Assembly: GCF_018413605.1 (NCBI RefSeq) | Contig: NZ_JAHCDN010000002.1 | Span: 124,001 to 188,000, forward strand | Direction: 5' to 3' | Length of the DNA: 64,000 nt | From: Variovorax sp. PCZ-1 | GTDB taxonomy: Bacteria > Pseudomonadota > Gammaproteobacteria > Burkholderiales > Burkholderiaceae_C | Shown here: one piece after another, positions 43,830 to 53,671 of the stretch | Numbering within the stretch: the first letter of the stretch is position 1 | Layout: every line of letters begins with the position of its first letter | Position numbers and translations under genes: made by a program | The notes under the pieces: generated by a model | The model's input: the letters and a program-made list of their open reading frames with translations, nothing else | The model's database searches: none | What the model was told of the DNA's origin: nothing

Positions 43830-45650
43830 ATGAAACTCCATCCTGTCATTGAAGCCGTCACTCAGCGCATCCGCGAGCGCAGTGCGCCCACGCGTAGCGC
43901 TTACCTCGCGCTGATCAAAGCGGCTGCATCGCGTGATCGTGGTGCCGATCGTATGGGCTGCGCCAATGTGGCGCATGCTTTTGCTGCATTGCCTGCCAAC
44001 GATAAGTTCAAAGTCGTGGCTGAGAAGGCACCCAACATCGCCATTGTCAATGCCTACAACGACATGCTCTCCGCGCATGCACCGCTGGCGGGTTTTCCCA
44101 GCATCATCAAAGACGAGTTGCGCAAACATGGCGCAACCGCGCAAGTGGCGGGCGGCGTGCCCGCGATGTGCGATGGCGTGACGCAGGGCACAGCAGGCAT
44201 GGAGCTCTCGCTCTTCAGCCGAGACAACATCGCCCAAGGCACGGCGATTGCGCTCTCGCATGATGTGTTTGATGGCGCGCTGATGCTTGGCGTGTGCGAC
44301 AAGATCGTGCCTGGCCTGCTCATCGGTGCTTTGCATTTTGGGCATTTGCCAATGGTGTTTGTGCCAGCAGGGCCGATGACGTCGGGACTGTCGAACAACG
44401 AGAAGGCCAAAGTGCGTGAGCAAGCGGCGCAAGGCTTGGTAGGCCGCAAAGAACTGCTCGAAGCAGAAAGCAAGGCTTATCACGGCCCAGGCACTTGCAC
44501 TTTTTACGGCACAGCCAATAGCAATCAAATGCTCTTGGAAGCCATGGGCTTGCATGTGCCAGGTACGGCGTTTGTGAACCCAGATGAAGCGACGGGTGGA
44601 AATCTGCGCGAACTGCTCACACGCGAGGCTGCGCGCACCGTGCTCGCAGCCACCAAGCAAGCCAAGCGGATAGGCGAGCTGGTCGATGAGCGCTGTATTG
44701 TGAATGCGATGGTGGCATTGCTCGCCACGGGCGGCTCCACGAATCACCTGATTCACTGGGTGGCCGTGGCGCGCGCTGCGGGCATTATCATTGATTGGAA
44801 TGATTTCTCGCAACTCTCCGATTGCGTGCCGCTGCTCTCGCGTGTGTATCCGAATGGCAGTGCAGATGTGAATCAGTTCCAAGCTGCTGGCGGGCCGGGC
44901 TTTGTGATTCGTGAGTTGATCGACGCGGGCTTTATGCATGCCGATGTGGCCACCGTATCGAGCAGCTTGCGCGAGTTCACCAAGATTCCTACGGCGAGCG
45001 ACAACAAGCTGGTGTGGAACGATACTGGCGTGAGCAAAGACACGAGCGTGGTGCGGCCAGCCGCCGAGCCGTTCAGCGCCACGGGCGGCTTGAAGCTCTT
45101 GCAAGGCAACTTAGGGCGCAGCGTGATCAAGGTATCGGCCGTTCCAGAGGATCGGCACATCGTCGAAGCGCCTGCACGGGTGTTTGACAGCCAAGAGGCC
45201 ATGCTCGCTGCATTCAAAGCGGGTGAAATGGAGCGAGACATGGTGGTGGTCGTGCGCTGGCAAGGCCCGCGCGCGAATGGCATGCCTGAGCTGCACAAGC
45301 TCACGCCACCACTCGCGGTGCTGCAAGGTAAGGGCTTCAAAGTGGCACTCGTCACAGATGGTCGCATGAGCGGCGCATCCGGCAAAGTACCGGCGGCAAT
45401 TCACGTGAGCCCCGAAGCTTTAGGCGGCGGGCCTCTTGCCAAGTTGCGCGATGGGGATATCGTCCGTTTGGATGGCGTGGCCGGCACGCTACAAGCTTTG
45501 GTGAGCGAGGCCGAGTGGGCGTCGCGACCTTTGGCGCAGATGCCTGTAGATTTAACGCATGGCAATGGCTTGGGTATGGGGCGTGAATTGTTCGCGGCCT
45601 CGCGCCGAAATGCTTTGTCTGCAGAAGAAGGAGCATGCTCATGGCTTTAA
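43830..45650 (+). CDS. edd: 6-phosphogluconate dehydratase
   Basis: Edd makes 2-keto-3-deoxy-6-phosphogluconate in the Entner-Doudoroff pathway using a 4Fe-4S cluster. The 606-residue protein has the cluster cysteines in the MCDGVTQG region, CDKIVPG and [15 protein letters not shown], plus the segment [15 protein letters not shown]. Length and blocks are typical of Edd rather than of dihydroxyacid dehydratase. eda overlaps its 3' end, and a HexR-like operator precedes it. Confidence 0.97.
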   Translation: MKLHPVIEAVTQRIRERSAPTRSAYLALIKAAASRDRGADRMGCANVAHAFAALPANDKFKVVAEKAPNIAIVNAYNDMLSAHAPLAGFPSIIKDELRKHGATAQVAGGVPAMCDGVTQGTAGMELSLFSRDNIAQGTAIALSHDVFDGALMLGVCDKIVPGLLIGALHFGHLPMVFVPAGPMTSGLSNNEKAKVREQAAQGLVGRKELLEAESKAYHGPGTCTFYGTANSNQMLLEAMGLHVPGTAFVNPDEATGGNLRELLTREAARTVLAATKQAKRIGELVDERCIVNAMVALLATGGSTNHLIHWVAVARAAGIIIDWNDFSQLSDCVPLLSRVYPNGSADVNQFQAAGGPGFVIRELIDAGFMHADVATVSSSLREFTKIPTASDNKLVWNDTGVSKDTSVVRPAAEPFSATGGLKLLQGNLGRSVIKVSAVPEDRHIVEAPARVFDSQEAMLAAFKAGEMERDMVVVVRWQGPRANGMPELHKLTPPLAVLQGKGFKVALVTDGRMSGASGKVPAAIHVSPEALGGGPLAKLRDGDIVRLDGVAGTLQALVSEAEWASRPLAQMPVDLTHGNGLGMGRELFAASRRNALSAEEGACSWL

Positions 45651-46297
45651 GTCAAACACTGAAGGCTTTACCCGCGAAACTCACATCGCTTGATGTGATG
45701 CAAGATGCACCAGTCATCCCGGTGATCGTATTGAATGATGTGGCGCATGCCGTGCCGATGGCGCGTGCCTTGGTGGCGGGCGGCATCCGCATGCTGGAAG
45801 TCACGCTGCGCACGCCTGTGGCATTGGAATGCATCGAGCGCATCGCCAAGGAAGTACCTGAAGCCGTCGCCGGCGCGGGCACGGTGCGCACGCCTGCAGA
45901 GGCGCAAGCGGCTGCGCGTGCGGGCGCGAGGTTTGCCGTGAGCCCTGGTTTCACGAATGCTGTGGGCCAAGCGTGTCGCGATCTTGGCTTGCCGCTGCTT
46001 CCTGGCGTGGCCACGGGCAGCGAGATCATGATGGCTAGCGAGGCCGGTTATCGCGAACTCAAGTTTTTCCCTGCGATGCAAGCAGGCGGCCCTGCCATGC
46101 TCAAAGCTTGGAGCGGTCCGTTTTTTGATGTGAAGTTTTGCCCCACTGGGGGCGTGAGTGTAAATAACGCAAAAGAGTTTTTGAGTCTGCCTAATGTGGT
46201 CTGTGTGGGCGGCTCATGGCTCGTGCCGGGCGATGCGCTGGCCACGGGTGATTGGGAAAGCATCACGCGTTTGGCTGCTCAAGCCGCTTCATTTTGA
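45641..46297 (+). CDS. eda: KDPG aldolase
   Basis: Eda splits 2-keto-3-deoxy-6-phosphogluconate to pyruvate and glyceraldehyde-3-phosphate. The 218-residue class I aldolase has [50 protein letters not shown] with the Schiff-base lysine and [10 protein letters not shown] prefer the ATG at 45641, 7 bp after GAAGGAG; the ATG at 45635 is only 1 bp away from it. It overlaps edd by 10 bp. The stop TGA at 46295-46297 lies in the tail of repeat copy K. Confidence 0.96.
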   Translation: MALSQTLKALPAKLTSLDVMQDAPVIPVIVLNDVAHAVPMARALVAGGIRMLEVTLRTPVALECIERIAKEVPEAVAGAGTVRTPAEAQAAARAGARFAVSPGFTNAVGQACRDLGLPLLPGVATGSEIMMASEAGYRELKFFPAMQAGGPAMLKAWSGPFFDVKFCPTGGVSVNNAKEFLSLPNVVCVGGSWLVPGDALATGDWESITRLAAQAASF

Positions 46298-46355
46298 AGC
46301 CTTTTGAGCAGTTTGCCGGCGTAATTACTGCGCAGAGTGCTATTTAATCAATAGC
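46291..46355 (-). repeat. Interspersed repeat, copy K
   Basis: On the minus strand: stem GCTATTGATTAAATAGC, core ACTCTGCGCAG, ACGCCGGCAAACTGCTC, tail AAAAGGCTTCAAAAT. It fills the eda-permease gap and overlaps the eda stop codon. Confidence 0.9.
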
Positions 46356-46358
46356 AGA

Positions 46359-47648
46359 TTATTTGTTATCGCGATTAAGCAGCGCATACAGCAAGATGGC
46401 GCCAAAGGTGGCTGTGCCGATGCCGCCGAGTGCGAAGCTGCCGAATTTGAGCGTGAAATCACCTGTGCCCAAAATCATGGTCACGGCGGCCACGATGAGA
46501 TTTTTGTTTTGAGAAAAATCGACGCGGTTATCCACCCAAATCTTCGCGCCCGCCGCAGCAATCAAGCCAAACACCACAATGCTCACGCCGCCCATCACAG
46601 GCAACGGAATTGCTTGAATCAGCGCGCCGAATTTCGGCGAAAAGCCGAGCACCACGGCCAGCACGGCAGCCACCACAAACATCGCAGTGGAATACACCTT
46701 GGTCGCGCCCATCACGCCAATGTTTTCGGCATAGGTCGTCACGCCTGTGCCGCCTGATGCGCCGCTGACCATCGTGGCCACGCCATCGCCGATGAAGGCG
46801 CGCCCCATGTATTGATCGAGGTTCTTACCTGTCATGGCAGTCACGGCTTTGATGTGACCTAAGTTTTCTGCGACCAGAATAATCGCGACAGGCGCAATGA
46901 GCAGCATAGCGTTTGCGCTAAACACGGGCGCTGAAAAATTGGGCATGCCTACCCAAGCTGCACTCATCACGCCGCTCAGATCCATCGGTTTGCCCATGCC
47001 CAGACCGTTCGCAAGAATGGCATAAATGATGCTCGCGATGATCAGGCCTACCAAGATCAGCAAGCGTTGCACCATGCCACGCGTCATCACAGCCACCAAG
47101 CCCACACAAACAAATGTCACGGCTTGCATCCACGAATCGAAATTACTCGACGCCATATTTTTCACTGGCACACTGGCCAGATTCAGGCCAATCACCGCCA
47201 CCACAGCGCCAGTGACGACTGGCGGCATGAAACGCTCGATCCAGCCTGTACCTACAGCTTGAACGATCACACCGATCAAGGTGTAGAGCACGCCGCAGGC
47301 AATGATGCCGCCGAGCGCCACACCAATATTGGCATTCGGCCCTTTGCCCGCATAGGCCGTCGCAGCAATCACCACACCAATGAATGCAAAGCTTGATCCC
47401 AAATAACTGGGCACTTTGCCGCCGGTGATGAAGAAGAAAATCAAAGTGCCGATGCCACTCATGAGAATGGCCACATTCGGATCAAAGCCCATCAGAATCG
47501 GCGCCAGCACAGTTGCGCCAAACATCGCAATCACGTGTTGCACGCCCAGTGCCGCAGTTTGCCCCCAGGGCAGTCGCTCATCAGGGGCAATCACGCCACC
47601 TGAGGCTAAGGTATCGGAAGATCTTTCTGTCCAGTCAAACATGCCCAT
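46359..47648 (-). CDS. Pyrimidine (uracil-type) permease of the NCS2 family
   Basis: This 429-residue membrane protein has about 12-14 hydrophobic segments and the NCS2 features: LGVQHVIAMFGATVLAPILMGF at the N-terminus, VGAV-like GAVVAVIGLNLA, LVAENLGHIKAVTAMTG with the substrate-linked glutamate, and GASGGTGVTTYAENIGVMG near the second half. These fit RutG/UraA-like uracil permeases. The ATG at 47646-47648 follows AGGAG by 8 bp. A 6-bp hairpin (47699-47716, CGCATC and GATGCG) lies upstream. Uracil is the likely but unproven substrate. Confidence 0.9.
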   Translation of the reverse strand: MGMFDWTERSSDTLASGGVIAPDERLPWGQTAALGVQHVIAMFGATVLAPILMGFDPNVAILMSGIGTLIFFFITGGKVPSYLGSSFAFIGVVIAATAYAGKGPNANIGVALGGIIACGVLYTLIGVIVQAVGTGWIERFMPPVVTGAVVAVIGLNLASVPVKNMASSNFDSWMQAVTFVCVGLVAVMTRGMVQRLLILVGLIIASIIYAILANGLGMGKPMDLSGVMSAAWVGMPNFSAPVFSANAMLLIAPVAIILVAENLGHIKAVTAMTGKNLDQYMGRAFIGDGVATMVSGASGGTGVTTYAENIGVMGATKVYSTAMFVVAAVLAVVLGFSPKFGALIQAIPLPVMGGVSIVVFGLIAAAGAKIWVDNRVDFSQNKNLIVAAVTMILGTGDFTLKFGSFALGGIGTATFGAILLYALLNRDNK

Positions 47649-47793
47649 GTGAAGACTCCTGTGCTTGTATGGCAAACCGCCTTTGTTGTGTGTCCAAACG
47701 CATCCTAGTTGATGCGGGCATGGCTGTAAATACCGATTGCCGTGCGCTGATGTGTGGTTTACAAACCGTATCAAGTTTTGTTCAGGAATTGCC

Positions 47794-48948
47794 ATGAAGC
47801 TCATCCCACGCCGTCTCCCCCTCAAAATGCTTGCCATGGGTGCATTGCTTGCTCAGCCAGCAGCTCAATTGGCCTGGGCACAGGCCAAGCCATCGGCTGT
47901 ACGCCGCATTGTTTTGGGGCAATCTGTACCGCTCACGGGCGCTGCCGATCAGATTGGTGCGGCTTACAGCAATGGCGCCAAGCTGTTTTTCAGCAGTTTC
48001 AATGAGCGGAAAAACAATCCAGGCTACACCTTCGAGCAAAAAATCTTGGACGATAGCTACGATGCTGCCAAAGCCGCCGCCAACACCAAGCAGCTGATGA
48101 CCGACAAAGTCGATGCCTTGTTTGGTTATGTGGGCACAGCAAGCAGTGATGCGGCTGCAGCAGCGGCCAAAGCCAGTGAAACAGTATTTTTTGCGCCATA
48201 TGCAGGCTCGGATGCTTTGCGCGCCAAAGAGCAAACACATGTGTTTCATGTGCGTCCCAGTTTGTCCGATGAAGCTTTTCGTATCGTGCGGCATTGCCAA
48301 ACGCTTTCGCAAACACGAATCGCTGTGTTGTCAGAAGACGATGCCATGGGGCGCGCCGGCTTGGCAGCAGTCACACAGGCTTTGGCAGAAGCAAAAATGC
48401 AGCCACTGGTCGCTTCGGCCTCGGTGCCAGTCAATAGCGACAAGGTGCAGGCTGCAGTGGCCAGCATCATGAAGGCGCAGCCGCAAGTGGTGATCCAGGT
48501 GGCCTTGTTCAACACCACGGCCGCTTTCATTCGCCAGATGCGTAAGGCCGGGTATGCAGGCGCGTTCATGAATTTTTCAGTGGTCGGGCTGGATCCACTG
48601 TTTGCTGCCCTGGGCAAAGAAATTGGGGGCGTGGTGATCTCGCAAGTCGTGCCATCACCGCGCAGCGTCACGATACCGATCGTCAAGGAATATCTGGCAG
48701 CGATAGAAACCTCTGACCAAACCGCTTCGTATGAAAGCTTGGAAGGCTTCATCGCAGCGAAGACTTTTGCGGAGGCCGTGCGCCGCGCTGGTAAGGGCTT
48801 TGACTCTGCCAGTCTGCAGAAAACGCTGGCGGGTATGACGGATTACGACGTCGGCGGCTTTCGTGTGAACCTGCGCGCGGGTGTGCGTGATGCTGCGCGC
48901 ACGATTGATCTGGTCACCGTCACTTCGGATGGGCGCGTGTTGCGCTAG
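47794..48948 (+). CDS. Branched-chain amino acid-type ABC transporter substrate-binding protein
   Basis: This 384-residue protein has a signal peptide with a basic start (MKLIPRRLPLKMLAMGALLA, cut near AWA-Q) and a periplasmic-binding fold type 1 (Peripla_BP_6): IVLGQSVPLTGAADQIGAAY, DDSYDAAKAAANTKQLMTD, and RIAVLSEDDAMGRAGLAAV. Ligand is unknown; relatives bind amino acids, amides or aromatic compounds. No transporter genes flank it. AGGA precedes the ATG. Its stop overlaps the waaA stop on the opposite strand. Confidence 0.88.
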   Translation: MKLIPRRLPLKMLAMGALLAQPAAQLAWAQAKPSAVRRIVLGQSVPLTGAADQIGAAYSNGAKLFFSSFNERKNNPGYTFEQKILDDSYDAAKAAANTKQLMTDKVDALFGYVGTASSDAAAAAAKASETVFFAPYAGSDALRAKEQTHVFHVRPSLSDEAFRIVRHCQTLSQTRIAVLSEDDAMGRAGLAAVTQALAEAKMQPLVASASVPVNSDKVQAAVASIMKAQPQVVIQVALFNTTAAFIRQMRKAGYAGAFMNFSVVGLDPLFAALGKEIGGVVISQVVPSPRSVTIPIVKEYLAAIETSDQTASYESLEGFIAAKTFAEAVRRAGKGFDSASLQKTLAGMTDYDVGGFRVNLRAGVRDAARTIDLVTVTSDGRVLR

Positions 48949-50249
48949 TGGAGTAATTGCGCCACAGCATTTGCCTGCTGGGTTGCAGCGCCCTGCGAAG
49001 CTGATAACCATTTGGCGCCGGCCAGTTGAAGCGTTTGGCGTTGGCTTGTGTCTGCCAAGAGTTCAGCCGCTTTTAGTAAGCCAGACGCCATATCGGGCAC
49101 GCGCACTGCGGCGCCCGCCATCTCAGCTGTATCGCTGGCTTCTTGAAAATTGTAGGTGTGTGGCCCCATGATCACAGGGCAACCTGCAGCAATAGCTTCG
49201 ATCAGGTTTTGCCCACCCAAGGGCTCGAAGCTGCCGCCGAGCAAGGCAACATCTGCCAAGCTGTAATACATCGCCATTTCGCCCAAACTATCGCCCAGCC
49301 AAATATCGGCAGGCTCAGTGCGGTCCTGCCATTGGCTGCGGCGTGAAACGCGCAGGCCTGCTTGCTCGCACAGCTGCTGCACTTCAGAAAAACGCTGCGG
49401 ATGGCGCGGTACGATCATGTATTGGATGGGTACTGACATTTTGTTTGCTACTAATTCAGTAGCACTTTGCGCAGTCTGTAAGCCGGCAAACCCACGAATT
49501 GCCTCTAAAAATTGAGCTTCTTCCCCCTCTCGGCTGCTGGCTAGCATCAGCACTAAGGGGGGGGAGTTTTGCTTGAATTTCTGCCCTGTGCTTTGCAAGC
49601 TGAGATCCAGGCTGATATCAAATTTCAAATTGCCCATCACCAACACATCCTTTGCGCCAGCTAGCAGCAGACGATCCGCGTCGTCTTGCGTTTGCGCGAG
49701 CACGCGATGGAAGCTGGCGTAGGCAGGTCGAGACAAAGCGCTTAGACGCAGCGCTTTACGCAGAGAGCGAGCATTGAGCCTTGCATTGGCTAACACCATG
49801 GGCACGCCAGCTGATTGAGCGGCAGCGCAGAGATTGGGCCACACCTCAGTCTCCATCACGATACCGATGCGCGGCTTGAAATGCGCGATGAAACGCTGCG
49901 CGGCTTCTTTGCTGTCCCAAGGCTGCCAGACTTGTAAATCTCCGGTCTGCAGAAGCTTGAGACCTTCTTCGCGCCCTGTGGCCGTGCCATGTGTGAGCAA
50001 CAGTTTCATGCCAGGAAGCTGCGCTCGCAGCTCGCGCAGCAAAATCGCCGCAGCGCGCGTCTCGCCCAAAGAAACGGCATGAATCCACACCCAGCCTGAA
50101 GAGCGCGGTTGTGCATACTCGCCAAATCGCTCCTCGATCCATTGGCCATAGAGCGGCTCTTTTGCTGCGCGGCGCGCAAGGCGCAGGTGAATCAGCGGCT
50201 GCAAAGCCCAAGTGAGCAGGCGATAAACGGAAAGCGCGAATGCCTGCAT
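48945..50249 (-). CDS. waaA: 3-deoxy-D-manno-octulosonic acid transferase
   Basis: WaaA adds Kdo from CMP-Kdo to lipid A precursor in the inner membrane. The 434-residue protein has SGWVWIHAVSLGETRAA, ETEVWPNLC, and the C-terminal GGSFEPLGGQNLIEAIAAGC with TYNFQEASD. It is a little longer than the usual 420-425. Residues about 245-267 (GFAGLQTAQSATELVANKM), between REGEEAQFLEAIR and IVPRHPQRF, are encoded by repeat copy L. The frame is intact. Confidence 0.95.
   Translation of the reverse strand: MQAFALSVYRLLTWALQPLIHLRLARRAAKEPLYGQWIEERFGEYAQPRSSGWVWIHAVSLGETRAAAILLRELRAQLPGMKLLLTHGTATGREEGLKLLQTGDLQVWQPWDSKEAAQRFIAHFKPRIGIVMETEVWPNLCAAAQSAGVPMVLANARLNARSLRKALRLSALSRPAYASFHRVLAQTQDDADRLLLAGAKDVLVMGNLKFDISLDLSLQSTGQKFKQNSPPLVLMLASSREGEEAQFLEAIRGFAGLQTAQSATELVANKMSVPIQYMIVPRHPQRFSEVQQLCEQAGLRVSRRSQWQDRTEPADIWLGDSLGEMAMYYSLADVALLGGSFEPLGGQNLIEAIAAGCPVIMGPHTYNFQEASDTAEMAGAAVRVPDMASGLLKAAELLADTSQRQTLQLAGAKWLSASQGAATQQANAVAQLLH
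49447..49514 (+). repeat. Interspersed repeat, copy L (in frame inside waaA)
   Basis: Stem GCTACTAATTCAGTAGC, with the paired change C/G relative to the T/A of other copies, core ACTTTGCGCAG, AAGCCGGCAAACCC and tail ATTGCCTCTAAAAATTG. waaA reads it as F-A-G-L-Q-T-A-Q-S-A-T, the same frame as in icmF and lnt. Confidence 0.85.
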
Positions 50250-50264
50250 GGAAATAGCAATGGA

Positions 50265-51647
50265 TCAGTGCGCTGAGGCCTGCACCTTAGCATCGGGCTT
50301 GGCTGTTTTGAGCAGAGCCATCATGTCATGCTCAATGCGATGCAAGGCTGCCTCGGTATGGCCTTCAAAACGTAGCACCAGCACCGGCGTGGTGTTGGAG
50401 GCGCGGATCAGGCCAAAGCCATCTGGCCAATCCACGCGCAGACCATCGATGTCGTTGATTTTTGCAGGCGCTGCAAACTTGGCCTGAGATTGAAGCTGCG
50501 CAACGACTCGGTGCGGCTCACCTTCTTGGCAGGCCACATTGAGCTCGGGCGTAGAAAAACTTGTGGGCAGACCATTGAGCACTTTGCTGGCATCAGCGGA
50601 TGCACTCAGAATTTCTAGTAAACGACAGCCAGCATACGTACCATCGTCAAAGCCAAACCAACGCTCTTTGAAGAAAATATGTCCGCTCATCTCACCGCCC
50701 AGGGGCGAGCCGTTTTGCTTCATGCGGGCTTTGATGAGGGAGTGGCCGGTTTTATACATCTCAGCCACGCCGCCTGCTGCTTCAATCGCTGGAGCGAGTC
50801 TTTGAGAGCATTTCACATCAAACATGATCGTGCTGCCGGGCACGCGCGAGAGCACGTCTTGAGCGAAGAGCATCATTTGACGATCAGGGTAGATCACCTG
50901 CCCGTCTTTGGTGACGACACCCAAACGATCGCCATCGCCATCGAAAGCGAAGCCTAGCTCCGCATCAGTGGTTTGCAAAGTACGAATCAGGTCTTGGAGA
51001 TTCTCGGGTTTGCTCGGGTCTGGGTGATGGTTGGGGAAATTGCCATCGACTTCGCTGAACAGCTCGATCACTTCACAGCCGAGTTTGCGGAAAATCTCTG
51101 GAGCTGTTGCACCTGCAATCCCGTTACCAGAATCCACCACGATTTTCATCGGGCGCTTTAAGTGAATATCGCTTGCAATGCGATCACGATATGGCGCTTC
51201 CACATTCACATTGCGCACAGAGCCACCGGCTTGCAATGTCCAGCTTTCGCTCTCCATCATCTGGCGCAGCGCTTGAATCTCGTCACCATAAATCGCACGG
51301 CCACCCATCACCATTTTGAAGCCGTTGTAATCTTTCGGGTTGTGGCTGCCAGTGACTTGGATGCCGCTCTCGCACAGCGTATTCGCCGCGAAGTAAAGCA
51401 AAGGCGTAGTCACCAAGCCCACATCGATCACTTGCACACCAGCTTCTTGCAATCCGCGGACAAGCGCAGAAGATAAAGCCGGGCCGCTCAAGCGCCCATC
51501 TCTTCCAACAGCCACAGCCTTCTGCCCCTCACGCAACGCCATCGTGCCAAAGGCGCGGCCGAGGCCCAATGCGAATTCTTCATTCAGTGCGCTGGGTACG
51601 ATGCCGCGAATATCGTAGGCTTTGAAGCTGGAGGCGGTGATTTTCAT
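50265..51647 (-). CDS. Phosphomannomutase/phosphoglucomutase (AlgC-like)
   Basis: This 460-residue alpha-D-phosphohexomutase begins FKAYDIRGIVPSALNEEFAL and has the phosphoserine loop QVTGSHNPKDYNGFKM, the metal loop FDGDGDRLGVV and the sugar-binding loop GGEMSGHIFF. The size and motifs match AlgC-type enzymes converting mannose- or glucose-6-phosphate to the 1-phosphates used for polysaccharides and lipopolysaccharide. It lies 15 bp upstream of waaA on the same strand. Confidence 0.94.
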   Translation of the reverse strand: MKITASSFKAYDIRGIVPSALNEEFALGLGRAFGTMALREGQKAVAVGRDGRLSGPALSSALVRGLQEAGVQVIDVGLVTTPLLYFAANTLCESGIQVTGSHNPKDYNGFKMVMGGRAIYGDEIQALRQMMESESWTLQAGGSVRNVNVEAPYRDRIASDIHLKRPMKIVVDSGNGIAGATAPEIFRKLGCEVIELFSEVDGNFPNHHPDPSKPENLQDLIRTLQTTDAELGFAFDGDGDRLGVVTKDGQVIYPDRQMMLFAQDVLSRVPGSTIMFDVKCSQRLAPAIEAAGGVAEMYKTGHSLIKARMKQNGSPLGGEMSGHIFFKERWFGFDDGTYAGCRLLEILSASADASKVLNGLPTSFSTPELNVACQEGEPHRVVAQLQSQAKFAAPAKINDIDGLRVDWPDGFGLIRASNTTPVLVLRFEGHTEAALHRIEHDMMALLKTAKPDAKVQASAH

Positions 51648-51676
51648 GAATTTTCCCCTGAATTGAAAACGAAAGT

Positions 51677-52603
51677 TTACATGCTTCTCAGCAGACGCAT
51701 CTCATTAGCGCCTTGCTCTGCGCCGCTACCGGGCACGCTGCTCCCTGTGCGATCCGTGACCTGCGCAAGCGATGCCGCCAACTGCTCAGGCACGCTATCG
51801 CCCAGCCCCAAATGAATACCTTGCGTTAGCGTGATATGCGCCGCTTCAAAGCCTCCAGCGCCCGCGCAGAGGATCGTGCGCGTGGGGGCGCTCTCGTGTG
51901 CGAGTACGAGCATGGCTGGCACCACAGCTTCCGGTTTGAACGCCTCGCGCACATCTTCCGGAAACAAAGCCTCCGTCATGCGGGTCGTCGCTGTTGGCGC
52001 AAGCGCATTCACATGAATGCCATGCTTGCCGCCCTCAATCGCCAGCGTCTGCATCAAGCCCACTTGCGCCAGCTTTGCCGCGCCATAGTTCGCCTGCCCA
52101 AAATTGCCATAGAGCCCGGTGCTGGAAGTCGTCATCACGATGCGGCCATATTTTTGCGCCATCATCTGCGTCCACACCGCCTTGCTGCAATGCGCCGCGC
52201 CCATCAGATGCACATCCACCACAAAGCGGAAATCATCCATCTCCATCTTCGCAAACGATTTATCGCGGAGCACGCCCGCGTTGTTCACCAAAATATCCAC
52301 GCGCCCCCAAGTATTCACGGCTTGCGCCACCATCGCTTCAACGGCGGCAAAATCCGTGACCGATGCGCCATTGGCCAGAGCCTGGCCGCCAGCAGCCACG
52401 ATCTCATCCACCACCTTTTGAGCAGCAGCAGGCGAACCGCCCGTGCCATCGAGCATGCCGCCCAAATCATTCACCAGCACCTTCGCGCCACGCTTAGCCA
52501 GCGCCAGCGCATGCAAGCGCCCCAAGCCGCCGCCCGCGCCCGTAACGATAGCCACGCGGCCGGTGAAATCTAGCGTGTTGGTAATGTTGGGCTCTTGCGT
52601 CAT
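51677..52603 (-). CDS. Short-chain dehydrogenase (HSD17B4/FabG-like)
   Basis: This 308-residue SDR has the NAD-binding glycine motif VTGAGGGLGRLHALAL, NDLGG, LVNNAGVLRD, the catalytic serine region MTTSSTGLYG, and YGAAK as YxxxK. The long loop NDLGGMLDGTGGSPAAAQKV is typical of the 3-hydroxyacyl-CoA dehydrogenase domain of peroxisomal multifunctional enzyme type 2 and its bacterial relatives. The ATG at 52601-52603 gives MTQEPNITNTLDFTGR. Role in fatty acid or steroid-like substrate oxidation is inference. Repeat copy M lies upstream. Confidence 0.88.
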   Translation of the reverse strand: MTQEPNITNTLDFTGRVAIVTGAGGGLGRLHALALAKRGAKVLVNDLGGMLDGTGGSPAAAQKVVDEIVAAGGQALANGASVTDFAAVEAMVAQAVNTWGRVDILVNNAGVLRDKSFAKMEMDDFRFVVDVHLMGAAHCSKAVWTQMMAQKYGRIVMTTSSTGLYGNFGQANYGAAKLAQVGLMQTLAIEGGKHGIHVNALAPTATTRMTEALFPEDVREAFKPEAVVPAMLVLAHESAPTRTILCAGAGGFEAAHITLTQGIHLGLGDSVPEQLAASLAQVTDRTGSSVPGSGAEQGANEMRLLRSM

Positions 52604-52658
52604 TGTTGTTCTTTCTGAGAAGATCGGTTGAAATACAGTTTCTAGCTTGTATTTTATT

Positions 52659-52724
52659 GCTATTAATTTGATAGCATTCTGCGCAGATTCTATGCCGGCG
52701 AATACTCGATTTTCTTTATAAAAA
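52659..52724 (+). repeat. Interspersed repeat, copy M
   Basis: Stem GCTATTAATTTGATAGC, core ATTCTGCGCAG, ATTCT, ATGCCGGCGAA and tail ATTTTCTTTATAAAAATG. The tail ends at the start codon of the next gene. Confidence 0.9.
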
Positions 52725-53629
52725 TGATCCTTAACGCTTCTCAAACTGCTACTCTTCTGCCCTACGCTGCACTCGCTGAAGAAATAACGCGGATGCTTCA
52801 AGAAGGCAGCGCCCAAGTGCCCGAGCGCATCGTGCAAAGCTTACCTGGTGGTGCATCACTTTTTGTGATGCCAGCGACAGACGGGCGCATCGCTATCACC
52901 AAGCTCATCAGCTTCACGCCAGCCAATGCAGCGCAAGGCCGTGCCACGATTCAAGGTGATGTGATCGTGTTTGACGTGAAAATCGGCGAGCGCATCGCCA
53001 TCCTCGATGGTCCCACGATCACTGCTCGCCGCACTGCAGCAGTTTCTTTACTGGCAGCGCAACGCCTAGCCGTCAACACACAAGGCCCGCTGCTGATCGT
53101 CGGCGCAGGCGTGCAAGGCCAAGCGCACCTTGAGGCGTTTGCGCAAGGCTTGGGCATCCAAGAAGTCATCATCGCCTCGCGCACACCCGAGAGCAGCGAG
53201 CGTCTGGCTGCCTACGCCCGCACGCTCGGCCTGCAAGCCAGCATCACGCAAGAGCCTAATGCCGCGCTCGCACAATGCCCTTTGGTCGTCACCTGCACGC
53301 CCGCCAGCGGCATTGTGCTTTCGGCTCAACCGCGAGCCGATGCCTTCATCGCCGCAGTAGGCGCTTTCAAGCCCAACATGATCGAACTTGCGCCTTCGCT
53401 TTGCCAATACATTGCCACTGAAGGTCAAATCGTGGTGGACACGAAAGACGCAGCCCACGAAGCCGGCGATTTGATCCAAGCCGGTTTAGATATCGCTCAA
53501 TTTCCCACGCTAGCGCAAATCGTGCGTAGCGAGGCGAAAGCAAAACGCACAGGCTCAGTCCTCTTCAAAAGCTGCGGCTGGGCAGCCTGGGATTTGGCGG
53601 CGGCGAGGCTAGCAGTTGCTGCAAAATAA
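52724..53629 (+). CDS. Ornithine cyclodeaminase / delta-1-pyrroline-2-carboxylate reductase-family protein
   Basis: This 301-residue protein belongs to the ornithine cyclodeaminase/mu-crystallin family. It has the Rossmann motif PLLIVGAGVQGQAHLEAFAQG and the family block DGPTITARRTAAVSLLAAQRL, with arginines that bind the carboxylate. Many bacterial members reduce pyrroline-2-carboxylate or piperideine-2-carboxylate, but the family includes several reactions. It stands between an SDR gene and the toxin-antitoxin island. Its start abuts repeat copy M and no good Shine-Dalgarno sequence is visible. Confidence 0.85.
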   Translation: MILNASQTATLLPYAALAEEITRMLQEGSAQVPERIVQSLPGGASLFVMPATDGRIAITKLISFTPANAAQGRATIQGDVIVFDVKIGERIAILDGPTITARRTAAVSLLAAQRLAVNTQGPLLIVGAGVQGQAHLEAFAQGLGIQEVIIASRTPESSERLAAYARTLGLQASITQEPNAALAQCPLVVTCTPASGIVLSAQPRADAFIAAVGAFKPNMIELAPSLCQYIATEGQIVVDTKDAAHEAGDLIQAGLDIAQFPTLAQIVRSEAKAKRTGSVLFKSCGWAAWDLAAARLAVAAK

Positions 53630-53633
53630 GCCT

Positions 53634-53655
53634 TTGCATTACAATTGCAATGCAA
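53634..53655. promoter_or_regulatory. Near-perfect 22-bp palindrome, probable toxin-antitoxin operator
   Basis: TTGCATT and AATGCAA halves flank a centre ACAATTGC; the full 22 bp is its own reverse complement except at one symmetric pair of positions. It lies 16 bp before the antitoxin ATG, where antitoxin autorepression usually acts. Confidence 0.65.
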
Positions 53656-53671
53656 TCAAAAGGAGCCCAGC

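Noticed and set aside
43815-45104. 429-codon open frame antisense to edd
   Set aside because: edd motifs are complete on the plus strand; the antisense product is rich in H, R and A, typical of shadow frames.
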